This document shows positions 9,822 to 21,770 of a stretch of 64,000 nucleotides of DNA, in pieces (the stretch's first letter is position 1; each line of letters begins with the position of its first letter). Made by a program: the position numbers and the translations under genes. The DNA comes from Symsagittifera roscoffensis. Lineage: Eukaryota; Xenacoelomorpha; Acoela; Convolutidae. Location: positions 13,552,539-13,616,538 of the forward strand of contig NC_087070.1 in the NCBI RefSeq assembly GCF_963678635.1, read 5' to 3'. The notes beneath the pieces were generated by a model that was given only the letters and a program-made list of their open reading frames with translations, searched no databases and had not been told where the DNA came from.

Positions 9822-11143
9822 TCACTAAACAGGGATCAATAAAGAGAAAACAAGAGAAAGAATAGATTGTAAAATGGTTTGTAGAGAGTTGGATTTGAAA
9901 AACAAATACCAAAAAGAAATGAAAGCGATTACAACCTGGTCTTTCAGGGTTGGAGGTTCCGTGGGGATGTCAATTTTCCTTCAGAGCGGCGGCAGGTAAA
10001 TATGCAGACCTGTGTATCGACCCCATAAAAATTTTGGTTGGGACTGAGCTTATCGATAGGATCAATTTTCCTTACTGAGGGTGTGACAGCTGAGTTTGTA
10101 ATGTGATGACCTATCAATTCTTATTCCTTTTTTGCAAGTCTACTTTTCTACAAGTTCAGGACCATGATCTCTTTATCATGTTTTTTTCCAGAATTTTCTG
10201 GACCAGTGCGATGTGTTCGATTTTGCATCGTTTCGATTTAACTAAGATATCGCCGATGAAGACGTGGGCAGACGATAATTTATGTAGGATAGGGACCAAT
10301 CATTGATGGACGGCAGCCTCAAATCACGTTAATTGACGCATGGATCGTTCCTCCATTGGAGCGAAGTGTTGCGGTCATCTTCCCTATCAGCTTCATTAAA
10401 TTGTTTTCTTAATCCCTGAATAAATTGTCCTCAGGATCTATCGGCTGGAGCTATACACCCTGCTCTACGTTTAAGTTCTCCAAGTGTAAAAAGTAAAATT
10501 TCATAATGACGATCTGCTCTCGATCCAAACTTGGATGGATTTCCCCTTAATCTTAAGCGCTAAACTTGCACCAGCTACCCTCAGTTCTTCTTCCTTTTTC
10601 TTAATTGACACAAAGATGTAATCATTCGAGCTATCCGGATCCTAACCGTTGGATACTTCATGTCAGTCGTTTACCCATCCGTCGGAGCTTTCGTATTAAG
10701 ACGTTCTCTCGCCCTGGTCTTGGTAAGTATCTTCCTCCGTCCACTTTCGGCCTCTACATGTGCTCTCATAGTTCCTTATAACAAAATTTTTGCCGGCGCC
10801 TCTCAATATTTTCTGTCTTAAACCCGCTCTGATCGCAATTGAAACACTTCCGTTCCCTACCGCCGCGTTTTTTCCCTCTAAATGACCCCCATGTCCGCCC
10901 CGCTGGAAGAGTCTACGATATCCACTTTGGATTGCGCTCACTGGCTCCGTTTTTATCTGTAACGCTCCCACCGGCGCCGTATCTAGCCCCTTACTTGATA
11001 CTTTGTATTTCTTGTACTATTTGCGCCCTCGTTCATATGATAGCGCAATTCGGTAAAACTCATTCGGGGTTTTGGTAGATGGCCATAGCTACGTTTGCAC
11101 CTCTTTGTTTGCAATGGTAACGATGAATATAACTAGTAGTATC

Positions 11144-11398
11144 CTACGATCCAGTGTTCCCAAATCGCACCGAGCTGCAAATCCGTTGAGTAAGGAATGT
11201 TATTTTCCAACGTCTCGCCGTCCCCCAAGATACGTTTAGGAAAAGTAATCCTTTTGTTTTCTCGTCTGAAAGGCAGCCAATGGCGGCAGATATTTTGCCT
11301 GTACTCATTAGTTTATCGATTTGCTTAACTTCCTCGTTTACTTCGGACTTCTTCCGTTCTGGATGTCTAATTTGGAGAAGATCGTCTAATAGGTCCAT
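11144..11398 (-). CDS. 84-codon ORF of unknown function, unit A2
   Basis: Identical in predicted protein to the copy at 8384-8638. Confidence 0.3.
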   Translation of the reverse strand: MDLLDDLLQIRHPERKKSEVNEEVKQIDKLMSTGKISAAIGCLSDEKTKGLLFLNVSWGTARRWKITFLTQRICSSVRFGNTGS

Positions 11399-12038
11399 GA
11401 AGATTTGCGGCGGTTTAGTGTTTTAGAATTTGATCCGTTTGTTTCTGATTTAGTTTTGGGGAGCAGCAGATTTGGGAGAGTCATTGCTGTTTTCATTGCG
11501 ACGTTAGAATTTGTGTTGCTTCTACTAATGAGAACAGCTGCTGGTTCAGTAATTCTATGAATTGGAAACCGGGCTTGTTCTTGCTTAGATTTATGAAGCG
11601 CGGCTTCCAGCTAACGACTTTTTTTATATGTCGTTTTTTTATTTTCAAGTTCTTGGTCGATAACTTTTCAGTGATCGAAGGGGCTGTAAAAATTGCTGGG
11701 GGTGATGGATAAATTGTTTTGCGTTTGGCAGTATGTTTGTTTCAGGTGTTGATGGTGATGTTTCTTTTTGAGTTGTGATTTAGGCTGTGCTTGTTGGTTT
11801 TTGAGTTGTGATGGGGGCTGTGCTTGCTGGTCTGTTGGTGGAGTTTAGCTCTTTTGCAAAGTTCTCGGGGGTGCATTGTATGCAGAAGAACTCAACGTAA
11901 TAAAATTTGCTGCTCGCTACATGAGACATGGATGTAATCTTTGCAAATGACACACCATATGCCTTCTTTTCGGAGGTGGCGTCTACAAATATGGCAGTGC
12001 GTTTGATCGGCCATAATTTGGCGGCGAGGAGGGTAAAT

Positions 12039-12581
12039 TTATGTTGAATATCTACAAGTTAGCTGAGCGAGCAACAAACTGAAAATTTTATTACCATAAA
12101 AAGAAAATTGAATACCATCTTTACAAAACATATAAGCACTAAAACTAACATTTAGATTGGGTGAAATAATTCGGATTTTTGAGTTGTAAAATGTATTAGT
12201 AAGGCGAAACAAAGAGTTATTTAGAGCACCAAGTTTTCTGTTTGTGAAGTGATTGTTTGCAGAGAGGATGGTTTTGGGGATAATTAGCACATTAGGGACA
12301 AACTTCTGAATTATCAATTTTATTAAAAACCTCCAATCATTAGCAAAGTCTGAAACTGTAGATGAGTTATCATTAAATCCGGCTACTATAGTAACACAGT
12401 TCACTTTCTGCGAGGTATAGCGCGAGACAGTAGCGGCAAGGTCGGCTAGCTTTGCACCTCTGTACGAGTGAACTGTGGCTCCGACATCTTTAGCGCTGCC
12501 GTACTTGGTCCTTGAGGTTCCTATTACTAGTTTCCTGCTCCACTTGGGTAGCAACTTCGGCCTGTACTTCGTCACGGACAT
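12039..12581 (-). CDS. SGNH-hydrolase-like protein, unit A3
   Basis: Open over 180 codons with Leu60Val, His92Gln, a Thr-to-Ala change near residue 172 and Pro180Thr relative to A1. The block V Gln158 is retained. His92Gln is shared with unit B3, which shows that unit identity was copied with the large duplication. Confidence 0.6.
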   Translation of the reverse strand: MSVTKYRPKLLPKWSRKLVIGTSRTKYGSAKDVGATVHSYRGAKLADLAATVSRYTSQKVNCVTIVAGFNDNSSTVSDFANDWRFLIKLIIQKFVPNVLIIPKTILSANNHFTNRKLGALNNSLFRLTNTFYNSKIRIISPNLNVSFSAYMFCKDGIQFSFYGNKIFSLLLAQLTCRYST

Positions 12582-12728
12582 TCACTAAACAGGGTACAAT
12601 AAAGAGAAAACAAGAGAAAGAATAGATTGTAAAATGGATTGTAGAGAGTTGGATTTGAAAAACAAATACCAAAAAGAAATGAAAGCGATTCCAACCTGGT
12701 CTTTCAGGGTTGGAGGTTCCGTGGGGAT

Positions 12729-13243
12729 GTACAGGTAGAGGGGGAATGTCTCTAAAGTCACGTACCGGGCCTTCTTAGAAGCATGTCATTATCAGCATAT
12801 CACATCACATGAAACTATTTAGTAAATTTATCACAACTCATTTATCAAGACTCGTTTATCACGACTCACAATCACAGTTTAGCTCATTTAAATACAAATT
12901 ACAGTTTTTTTTCGAACAGTCTCAGTTTAACTCAAAATACCTGAGTTTCAATTTCAAGTTATGAGATTGAAAGTGTCGAAAGAGGCCTCGCTTCAACTGG
13001 TCAAAATTGAGTAGATCCATTTCAGGGATTTTCCGATTTGCAAGTCTCTTGTCCCGGATCTAAAAACTCTCCTCAGTAAACGAGTACCTCAGGTGGTGAT
13101 GAATAAACGTATTTGAGTACATTGAGCGCACAAGCAGTTTCTGTTTGTAAAGTTTATATTCGGATCAGCAAACTAATGAAAATATCAAAAAATTTAGCTT
13201 CGATAGGAAAAGCAGGGCAATAAATGGCAGATAAAAATGTCAT
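12729..13243. other. Non-array sequence between unit A3 and the LTR
   Basis: No coding frame. It begins with TACAGGTAGAGGGGGAATGTC, where a purine run is followed by TGTC, like a polypurine tract at an LTR start. It contains an AATAAA near 13103 and ends in GTCAT at the giant-element LTR. It may be a remnant LTR of another element, but no second copy outside the duplication shows its ends. Confidence 0.3.
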
Positions 13244-14044
13244 TGTAACATTCGCCCAAATACTACACAGCGACGGAGCGTAGAAAAGTACCTATTAACG
13301 ACTGGCAGGCGTCAGTTACCTTAATCCTACTCGTTTTTCACCATCTCGACCTTGCCAGTTGATTTTCTGGTCTGTTTAGGGCTAAGTAAAAAGTTACTAT
13401 TTTTAGGCCATCAGTCAAACGACTTTTGATCAGCTTTCGTTTACATGCGAATACAACCATATAGCTGAGTCTCGGATCCTCAGACTACGTGATTGCTATT
13501 AAAAACACGGCTCGAATACCCTATTTTAATATGTTTTTGTGTGAAAGTTCTATATTAAATCCATTGGAGATGGATTGACCCTTTCCTCTTTCTAGCTACT
13601 CATATTCTAAAATATCAAATAATACCGGTGTTAATTCAGAGTTTTACGACATCCAAGTAGCTACAAAGTCAGTTTTATATAGTCCCTTCACATACAACAG
13701 TCTCTGGGGGGTCAAGCCTCCGCTCCCGTGTTTTTCTCGAGATAACGCTGTTATCTCTTCCAATTTGTGGCACGGGAGGGTTCCGTGGAATATTTCTTCC
13801 CCACTGAAGCTTCCTTCTACACTAATTTCTACTGCTAAGGTTCTTATCGTGTGTTATTGCCACGATAAGAGGCTTCGTTTCTCTCGTTCTTTCTTGCTAC
13901 TGTTTCCTGCTATCTCCGTCGTTGTTGTGTTTTTTCGTCCTTTTTAGTCAAAATGGCCGTCTTTTTGTGTTTCTCAGAAATATTGGCCCGTCATTCGAAA
14001 TTTTAAAAATTCAAATTTTTGGAATATCTAGACCCTCCTTCGCA
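13244..14044 (-). repeat. LTR of giant gypsy fragment GyC (3' LTR, 801 bp)
   Basis: On the minus strand it reads TGCGAAGGAGGGTC...GGGCGAATGTTACA. It is the duplicated copy of 25194-25994 and carries the TATA-like element (plus 13673-13681) and the inverted GATA-like arms (13739-13757, 13843-13869). Confidence 0.85.
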
Positions 14045-14893
14045 GTACTTTCTCGTTACTAAGGCTTTTATTCGTTTTTTTTCTGTCCCGCTGGAAAGTC
14101 ACGCTGTGCCAATCCGGCCGAATGGCACATACTCCCCGGACAAGTCCCCATCAATGTCCCTATTGATCGCATAACACCGGGTTATCGTCAAGCAGTGTTC
14201 CAGTTCTCTGTAATCAATCTTACAAATCGCATAAGAAAATGAAATTTATCTACTCCACCTCAACTCACTACGTGTCACAAATGGCATCGTACTACATCTC
14301 ACTGCCTTTCAACAAATTTGCACCATGAGGAGTGTCCTAGATAAATATTTCTTCTCTGACTACTTACGTCATCTTGCCATAAAACTTCTTTTCGCTCTTT
14401 GTGATTAAAAAACTGTGACGCGGCACGGCCACGCACCCGTTAAAATTAACTTAACGTCACTCACCAAGTATAATCAGTTATTTATGCGGTCCTATTCGAA
14501 ATTAAAACTAAAAAACTCTGTGGCTAGGAAAGTTATTGAGTTACTCACCCTTTCCGAGTGAGTTTACCCAAACTTACCATGTCGCCACACAGTGAACACA
14601 AGTCTTACACAGGTTAAAAACTACAGTCATGATTAAATAGGTAAATATACTCACCTATGTTCTATATATATACATAAGTAGCATAACTAAAATTTTCTTT
14701 CAACAATTTTAACAATGTCAACATTTTTCAAAGTGAGGTTTGACCAAACTAAATCAAAACAAAAAGTTTAACAAGTTCAATAATCAAACTTGGTTGATTG
14801 GTTCAAGTTTTAACACACAAAGACAATCAAGTTTTTTCTCCTTCTCTTCTTTTCTTGCTCACGTCTTCACTTGTCCTCTTCGTCCCATCATCT
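14045..14893 (-). other. 3' untranslated tail of GyC
   Basis: Sequence between the ORF3 stop and the 3' LTR, shared with 25995-26843 and 51250-52081. No coding frame was seen. The purine run directly before the LTR (GAGAAAG on the minus strand) is a weak candidate polypurine tract. Confidence 0.6.
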
Positions 14894-17291
14894 TCATTCC
14901 ATTGCTTCTTCATCCTGATCTTCAGCTTCGCTGTCTTCTAGGACTTTCTCCGGCATGTCCATGGAGTTGCGGGCCGTGCCCCAACTCTCCTGTCCCAACA
15001 GCCTCGGTTTGCAACAAGGTAGCAAGTCCACATTCACCTTTTGCTCCCGGTTCCTGCAAAAGCTGTTGTGAAGACACAGGCTCACATTTCGTTCTAGGTC
15101 AGCTCTTAAGACCTCTTTCTTCTCATCTTCAGTTACACAGTTACTCAAGCTACTCGCTTCACCGCCGTGGTGACCGCGTTTCTGTGCGTTAGGAATGCTC
15201 TCTTATAGGCTCCCGGTCCTATATCTAGCTGGAAAGATTGATAGGCTTCCGTGTTCCTCGACATGTGACGCTTCGCGCGTTCATACATCCATGACGTCAT
15301 CACTGCACGGAACCAAGGCATCAACCTTTGCCTTGACCATATTCTTTCAATGGCTTTGGGTATTCTCAGAACCTTGCAGGTGATCCAATTCACGGCTCAT
15401 CTTCACATTGCTCAGCTGCTCAGGAGTCGGCACGGCCGTCTCCTGTTCACTTGTGTCCGCGTTAGCCTCCAACCATCTCACTGCCAGCATGGCCCTAACC
15501 ACCACGATTGACACCTGTTGATTCTGATCGGGCAACCCCGTAGAGTACAACTCCTCCACGTCCCAGATTCCCGCGTTTGGGGTACCATAACGTCTGCGCC
15601 AAGCAGTGGCAATAATACTCCCCATGGGTTCTCACTACGTTCCTTCGGGTCCGATACCCTGAGGCTCCCAGCAACGGTTCCACCTCCATCATAATTCTGT
15701 GTAAATCGTCTTTCTCTTCTATGGTGGGGAATTCAGTGGGTAACACTCCACTCACTTTCTGCTTTTGGAACTCGCTCACATTACCTTCGTTCAATCTCAG
15801 GAAACTACGTCTTGCAAATCGCCTTCAGATCACTTTGGGACTGCCCGAAAGATCTTCGCCAACAAATCATATGACCTCTCCGACATTCTGGCCAACCTCA
15901 CGGACTTTGGCACAGAGAAAATTTGGTCAATCAACACCTGCTGCGTCCTCGCATCCATCACCACCATGTGCGTAGGATACCTACTGTTGCAATATGGCGC
16001 GGAGCTTGAACCCATCAGATATTTTGAACCAGTAGGTTTATGATAGGCTTCACTATCCTTCAGATTCATTTCGTTTTCCAGAGCTTCTCGCCAGCCTCCA
16101 ATCTTCTGTTCTGTCTGCAATGCTCCAGGGAATACTTCCAAACGCTCTAGCGATTCTATCGAACTCGTAATGCTACAAAATCCCAAGGCTGTGGTCAAGT
16201 TTACATCCGTCACCCCATGACAGTCCGCGACCAACTCCATGCCACTCTTATCCGACATGCTCAATCCTCCGTACAATCGTGCCAGTTGTCGATGCCGCTC
16301 GCTCAGCGTAATCAGGCAGTGTCCCAAGTTGCAAAAATGTCCTTCCATCCCACTATGTTGAGCCAAACAGGTGCCTTGCTTCAACCAATTGCTCGATGGA
16401 CTTTCCTCGGATAGCTCAGTGGATGGGTTGCTCTTCCGCTTCGTCAACCTCATGGCCAGCAGATGGTGTATCATGGCCAGATCATGTAAACTCGCGTCAT
16501 CATCCAGGTCTAACGTGATATCCGCCGTCATGTCCCAGATTAAAACGGCGTTAGGATGGGGACACCAAGTAGGCTTCATGAGTTCCCACATGGTTACTAG
16601 ACTGGTTTTCAAGGGACCGTCCCAAGAACCACAATCAAAACTCACTTGCCCCTTCAGCTCGGGAACCGAGGGTTCGACCACTCGTTCTTCTAAGATAATT
16701 CCCAGCTTGGGTTGTTCCACCATCAGCATTCCAGTTTCTTTAATCCGTTCGACCCAGAAAATTGAGCACTATGACTTGCTCATAGTCGAAGTACGCTTCC
16801 CTGGCATCTTCATTCACGAAGGGATTATACGCCATCCCCGGTATTCCAGACACATACTGGAACGACTTCAGTTTCCCTAGTGTTGCAAAGTCTTTTTGTC
16901 ACCTGAATGCTTCAACCAACTCCCGGCTCACTTTCAATTCTTTGTTGGAATATCTTCTCACTTCTTCCAACTTGCGATAGCTTTCCATGTCATTCGACTC
17001 CCTATTTGGTACAATCAACGGCATATCCTGATATAGTTCCAGGAGTGCCTAAGGAAGTTTCTTTCGCAATCAACTCCATTTTGCCGACTGATTTTTATGC
17101 ATTCTCCCAAAACAGGAGTGGGGATACGATCCACCACGAACCTTACAAAGCAAAGGGCATCCTTACGCTTAGCCCAGGCTATCGCAGAATCGTCTTTTGA
17201 AATCAACGCTTGCAGGGCTTACATCAACTCCAGCTCCTGTTCCTGTGATTTCGAATCATTACTGGCTTCATATTCCGCTTTCTTGATGCCC
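14894..17291 (-). pseudogene. 3' part of giant-element ORF3, fragment GyC
   Basis: This is the C-terminal third of ORF3, broken into frames such as 16729-15830 (299 codons), 15794-15495, 15625-15347, 15393-15145 and 15148-14894. It is cut off at 17291, where GyB continues. It differs from GyB at only a few sites. Relative to GyA it shares with GyB the shortened reading SLERLEVFPG, where GyA has about nine extra codons. No known domain was recognised in this part. It is a by-product of the 11.95-kb duplication and not an independent insertion. Confidence 0.85.
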
Positions 17292-17505
17292 GAGAACGTA
17301 TTATCGAACACGCGTACACGCGATGCGTCATCAACGTGGTGCTTTGAAAGGTCGTTGGCCCCTCAGATTTTCGCACCTGGCATATGTCCGATTTTCAAAT
17401 CAAACGGAATTATTCCATCGATCCACCGGGTTAATCGGCTGAACACAGTTTTGTTTTTCGTGTTACTTCCTTTTAGCAATGTTACCAGCGCTCCATGATC
17501 TGTTA
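17292..17505 (-). mobile_element. Fragment of a mag-like gypsy RNase H at the duplication junction
   Basis: The minus strand reads EIVTDHGALVTLLKG, then SRLTRWIDGIIPFDLKIGHM and PGAKI-stop-GANDLSKH. This is the TDH.AL...RL.RW...FD..I.H.PG...AD.LS signature of the gypsy RNase H C-terminal half, with one TGA. It belongs to a different clade from the giant element, whose RNase H reads DNRAFAWLK at this place. It is absent from the matching position of copy 2. Confidence 0.8.
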
Positions 17506-17590
17506 CGATTTCGGGGTTTTGGTAGATGGCCATAGCTACGTTTGCACCTCTTTGTTTGCAATGGTAACGATGAATATAACTAGTAGTATC

Positions 17591-17845
17591 CTACGATCCA
17601 GTGTTCCCAAATCGCACCGAGCTGCAAATCCGTTGAGTCAGGAATGTTATTTTCCAACGTCTCGCCGTCCCCCAAGATACGTTTAGGAAAAGTAATCCTT
17701 TTGTTTTCTCGTCTGAAAGGCAGCCAATGGCGGCAGATATTTTGCCTGTACGCATTAGTTTATCGATTTGCTTAACTTCCTCGTTTACTTCGGACTTCTT
17801 CCGTTCTGGATGTCTAATTTGGAGAAGATCGTCTAATAGGTCCAT
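17591..17845 (-). CDS. 84-codon ORF of unknown function, partial unit B0
   Basis: Same as the A1 copy except Ser to Arg in the KLM.TGK motif. The frame lies just inside the left breakpoint of array B. Confidence 0.3.
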   Translation of the reverse strand: MDLLDDLLQIRHPERKKSEVNEEVKQIDKLMRTGKISAAIGCLSDEKTKGLLFLNVSWGTARRWKITFLTQRICSSVRFGNTGS

Positions 17846-18466
17846 GAAGTTTTGCGGCGGTTTAGTGTTTTAGAATTTGATCCGTTTGTTTCTGATTTAG
17901 TTTTGGGGATTAGCAGATTTGGGAGAGTCATTGCTGTTTTCATTGCGACGTTAGAATTTGTGTTGTTTCTACTAATGAGAACAGCTGCTGGTTCAGTAAT
18001 TCTATGAATTGGAAACCGGGCTTGTTCTTGCTTAGATTTATATGACTTTTTTTATATGTCGTTTTTTTATTTTCAAGTTCTTGATCGATAAATTTCCAGT
18101 GATCGAAGGGGCTGTAAAAATTGCTGGGGGTGATGGATAAATTGTTTTGCGTTTGGCAGTATGTTTGTTTCAGGTGTTGATGGTGATGTTTCTTTTTGAG
18201 TTGTGATTTAGGCTGTGCTTGTTGGTTTTTGAGTTGTGATGGGGGCTGTGCTTGCTGGTCTGTTGGTGGAGTTTAGCTCTTTTGCAAAGTTCTCGGGGGT
18301 GCATTGTATGCAGAAGAACTCAACGTAATAAAATTTGCTGCTCGCTACATGAGACATGGATGTAATCTTTGCAAATGACACACCATATGCCTTCTTTTTG
18401 GAGGTGGCGTCTACAAATATGGCAGTGCGTTTGATCGGCCATAATTTGGCAGCGAGGAGGGTAAAT

Positions 18467-19009
18467 TTATGGTGAATATCTACAAGTTAGCTGAGTGAGC
18501 AACAAACTGAAAATTTTATTACCATAAAAAGAAAATTGAATACCATCTTTACAAAACATATAAGCACTAAAACTAACATTTAGATTGGGTGAAATAATTC
18601 GGATTTTTGAGTTGTAAAATGTATTAGTAAGGCGAAACAAAGAGTTATTTAGAGCACCAAGTTTTCTGTTTGTGAAGTGATTGTTTGCAGAGAGGATGGT
18701 TTTGGGGATAATTAGCACATTAGGGACAAACTTATGAATTATCAATTTTATTAAAAATCTCCAATCATTAGCAAAGTCTGAAACTGTAGATGAGTTATCA
18801 TTAAATCCGGCTACTATAGTAACACAGTTCAGTTTCTGCGAGGTATAGCGCGAGACAGTAGCGGCAAGGTCGGCTAGCTTTGCACCTCTGTACGAGTGAA
18901 CCGTGGCTCCGACATCTTTAGCGCTGCCGTACTTGGTCCTTGAGGTTCCTATTACTAGTTTCCTGCTCCACTTGGGTAGCAACTTCGGCCTGTACTTCGT
19001 CACGGACAT
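18467..19009 (-). CDS. SGNH-hydrolase-like protein, unit B1
   Basis: Identical in protein to unit A1, including Gln158 in block V. Confidence 0.6.
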   Translation of the reverse strand: MSVTKYRPKLLPKWSRKLVIGTSRTKYGSAKDVGATVHSYRGAKLADLAATVSRYTSQKLNCVTIVAGFNDNSSTVSDFANDWRFLIKLIIHKFVPNVLIIPKTILSANNHFTNRKLGALNNSLFRLTNTFYNSKIRIISPNLNVSFSAYMFCKDGIQFSFYGNKIFSLLLTQLTCRYSP

Positions 19010-20333
19010 TCACTAAACAGGGTACAATAAAGAGAAAACAAGAGAAAGAATAGATTGTAAAATGGTTTGTAGAGAGTTGGATTTGAAAAACAAATACCAA
19101 AAAGAAATGAAAGCGATTACAACCTGGTCTTTCAGGGTTGGAGGTTCCGTGGGGATGTCAATTTTCCTTCAGAGCGGCGGCAGGTAAATATGCAGACCTG
19201 TGTATCGACCCCATAAAAATTTTAGTTGGGACTGAGCTTATCGATAGGATCAATTTTCCTTACTGAGGGTGTGACAGCTGAGTTTGTAATGTGATGACCT
19301 ATCAATTCTTATTCCTTTTTTGCAAGTCTACTTTTCTACAAGTTCAGGACCATGATCTCTTTATCATGTTTTTTTCCAGAATTTTCTCGACCAGTGCGAT
19401 GTGTTCGATTTTGCATCCTTTCGATTTAACTAAGATATCGCCGATGAAGACGTGGGCAGAAGATAATTTATGTAGGATAGGGACCAATCATTGATGGACG
19501 GCAGCCTCAAATCACGTTAATTGACGCATGGATCGTTCCTCCATTGGAGCGAAGTGTTGCGGTCATCTTCCCTATCAGCTTCAATAAATTGTTTTCTTAA
19601 TCCCTGAATAAATTGTCCTCAGGATCTATCGGCTGGAGCTATACACCCTGCTCTACGTTTAAGTTCTCCAAGTGTAAAAAGTAAAATTTCATAATGACGA
19701 TCTGCTCTCGATCCAAACTTGGATGGATTTCCCCTTAATCTTAAGCGCTAAACTTGCACCAGCTACCCTCAGTTCTTCTTCCTTTTTCTTAATTGACACA
19801 AAGATGTAATCATTCGAGCTATCCGGATCCTAACCGTTGGATACTTCATGTCAGTCGTTTACCCATCCGTCGGAGCTTTCGTATTAAGACGTTCTCTCGC
19901 CCTGGTCTTGGTAAGTATCTTCCTCCGTCCACTTTCGGCCTCTACATGTGCTCTCATAGTTCCTTTTTTTACAAAATTTTTGCCGGCGCCTCTCAATATT
20001 TTCTGTCTTAAACCCGCTCTGATCGCAATTGAAACACTTCCGTTCCCTACTGCCGCGTTTTTTTCCTCTAAATGACCCCCATGTCCGCCCCGCTGGAAGA
20101 GTCTACGATATCCACTTTGGATTGCGCTCACTGGCTCCGTTTTTATCTGTAACGCTCCCACCGGCGCCGTATCTAGCCCCTCACTTGATACTTTGTATTT
20201 CTTGTACTATTTGCGCCCTCGTTCATATGATAGCGCAATTCGGTAAAACTCATTCGGGGTTTTGGTAGATGGCCATAGCTACGTTTGCACCTCTTTGTTT
20301 GCAATGGTAACGATGAATATAACTAGTAGTATC

Positions 20334-20588
20334 CTACGATCCAGTGTTCCCAAATCGCACCGAGCTGCAAATCCGTTGAGTAAGGAATGTTATTTTCCAA
20401 CGTCTCGCCGTCCCCCAAGATACGTTTAGGAAAAGTAATCCTTTTGTTTTCTCGTCTGAAAGGCAGCCAATGGCGGCAGATATTTTGCCTGTACTCATTA
20501 GTTTATCGATTTGCTTAACTTCCTCGTTTACTTCGGACTTCTTCCGTTCTGGATGTCTAATTTGGAGAAGATCGTCTAATAGGTCCAT
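20334..20588 (-). CDS. 84-codon ORF of unknown function, unit B1
   Basis: Identical in protein to the copies at 8384 and 11144. Confidence 0.3.
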   Translation of the reverse strand: MDLLDDLLQIRHPERKKSEVNEEVKQIDKLMSTGKISAAIGCLSDEKTKGLLFLNVSWGTARRWKITFLTQRICSSVRFGNTGS

Positions 20589-21227
20589 GAAGTTTTGCGG
20601 CGGTTTAGTGTTTTAGAATTTGATCCGTTTGTTTCTGATTTAGTTTTGGGGAGCAGCAGATTTGGGAGAGTCATTGCTGTTTTCATTGCGACGTTAGAAT
20701 TTGTGTTGCTTCTACTAATGAGAACAGCTGCTGGTTCAGTAATTCTATGAATTGGAAACCGGGCTTGTTCTTGCTTAGATTTATGAAGCGCGGCTTCCAG
20801 CTAACGACTTTTTTATATGTCGTTTTTTTATTTTCAAGTTCTTGGTCGATAAATTTCCAGTGATCGAAGGGGCTGTAAAAGTTGCTGGGGGTGATGGATA
20901 AATTGTTTTGCGTTTGGCAGTATGTTTGTTTCAGGTGTTGATGGTGATGTTTCTTTTTGAGTTGTGATTTAGGCTGTGCTTGTTGGTTTTTGAGTTGTGA
21001 TGGGGGCTGTGCTTGCTGGTCTGTTGGTGGAGTTTAGCTCTTTTGCAAAGTTCTCGGGGGTGCATTGTATGCAGAAGAACTCAACGTAATAAAATTTGCT
21101 GCTCGCTACATGAGACATTGATGTAATCTTTGCAAATGACACACCATATGCCTTCTTTTTGGAGGTGGCGTCTACAAATATGGCAGTGCGTTTGATCGGC
21201 CATAATTTGGCAGCGAGGAGGGTAAAT

Positions 21228-21770
21228 TTATGGTGAATATCTACAAGTTAGCTGAGTGAGCAACAAACTGAAAATTTTATTACCATAAAAAGAAAATTGA
21301 ATACCATCTTTACAAAACATATAAGCACTAAAACTAACATTTAGATTGGGTGAAATAATTCGGATTTTTGAGTTGTAAAATGTATTAGTAAGGCGAAACA
21401 AAGAGTTATTTAGAGCACCAAGTTTTCTGTTTGTGAAGTGATTGTTTGCAGAGAGGATGGTTTTGGGGATAATTAGCACATTAGGGACAAACTTATGAAT
21501 TATCAATTTTATTAAAAATCTCCAATCATTAGCAAAGTCTGAAACTGTAGATGAGTTATCATTAAATCCGGCTACTATAGTAACACAGTTCAGTTTCTGC
21601 GAGGTATAGCGCGAGACAGTAGCGGCAAGGTCGGCTAGCTTTGCACCTCTGTACGAGTGAACCGTGGCTCCGACATCTTTAGCGCTGCCGTACTTGGTCC
21701 TTGAGGTTCCTATTACTAGTTTCCTGCTCCACTTGGGTAGCAACTTCGGCCTGTACTTCGTCACGGACAT
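21228..21770 (-). CDS. SGNH-hydrolase-like protein, unit B2
   Basis: Identical in protein to unit A1. Unit A2, its positional counterpart, carries Tyr125 instead. Confidence 0.6.
   Translation of the reverse strand: MSVTKYRPKLLPKWSRKLVIGTSRTKYGSAKDVGATVHSYRGAKLADLAATVSRYTSQKLNCVTIVAGFNDNSSTVSDFANDWRFLIKLIIHKFVPNVLIIPKTILSANNHFTNRKLGALNNSLFRLTNTFYNSKIRIISPNLNVSFSAYMFCKDGIQFSFYGNKIFSLLLTQLTCRYSP

Larger units (their letters stand above)
8956..11715. repeat. Complete 2.76-kb unit A2
   Basis: This is the full unit between two GTTTTGCGTTTGGCAG starts. On the minus strand, around 10815-10870, one frame reads KCFNCDQSGFKTENI, a CX2CX4HX4C knuckle in which His became Phe and the last Cys became Ile. 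Near 10530-10600 another frame reads LALKIKGKSIQVWIESRSS, like the strand and D-S/T-G loop of a retroviral-type protease with the active-site motif lost. Both are weak and inferred. Confidence 0.6.
6194..12728. repeat. Array A: tandem repeat of approximately 2.76-kb units
   Basis: Units start at 6194, 8956 and 11716 (periods 2762 and 2760 bp). The third is cut at 12728, where sequence after TCCGTGGGGATG switches. The order on the minus strand within a unit is a 180-codon SGNH-like ORF, non-coding sequence, an 84-codon ORF, a degenerate zinc-knuckle-like stretch and a protease-like remnant. The units look like a truncated gag-pol piece amplified in tandem. Neighbouring units differ only by scattered substitutions and homopolymer lengths. 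Confidence 0.9.
6194..17291. repeat. Approximately 11.95-kb tandem segmental duplication, copy 1
   Basis: Every feature here recurs at +11,950 bp (for example 6517 to 18467, 13244 to 25194, 15830 to 27780), with only scattered differences. Similarity stops at 17291/29241. The left edge is masked by the N gap. Confidence 0.93.

Noticed and set aside
16371-16880. 169-codon plus-strand frame, repeated at 28321-28830
   Set aside because: It is the antisense shadow of the ORF3 coding frame, and its open state follows from ORF3 codon usage.
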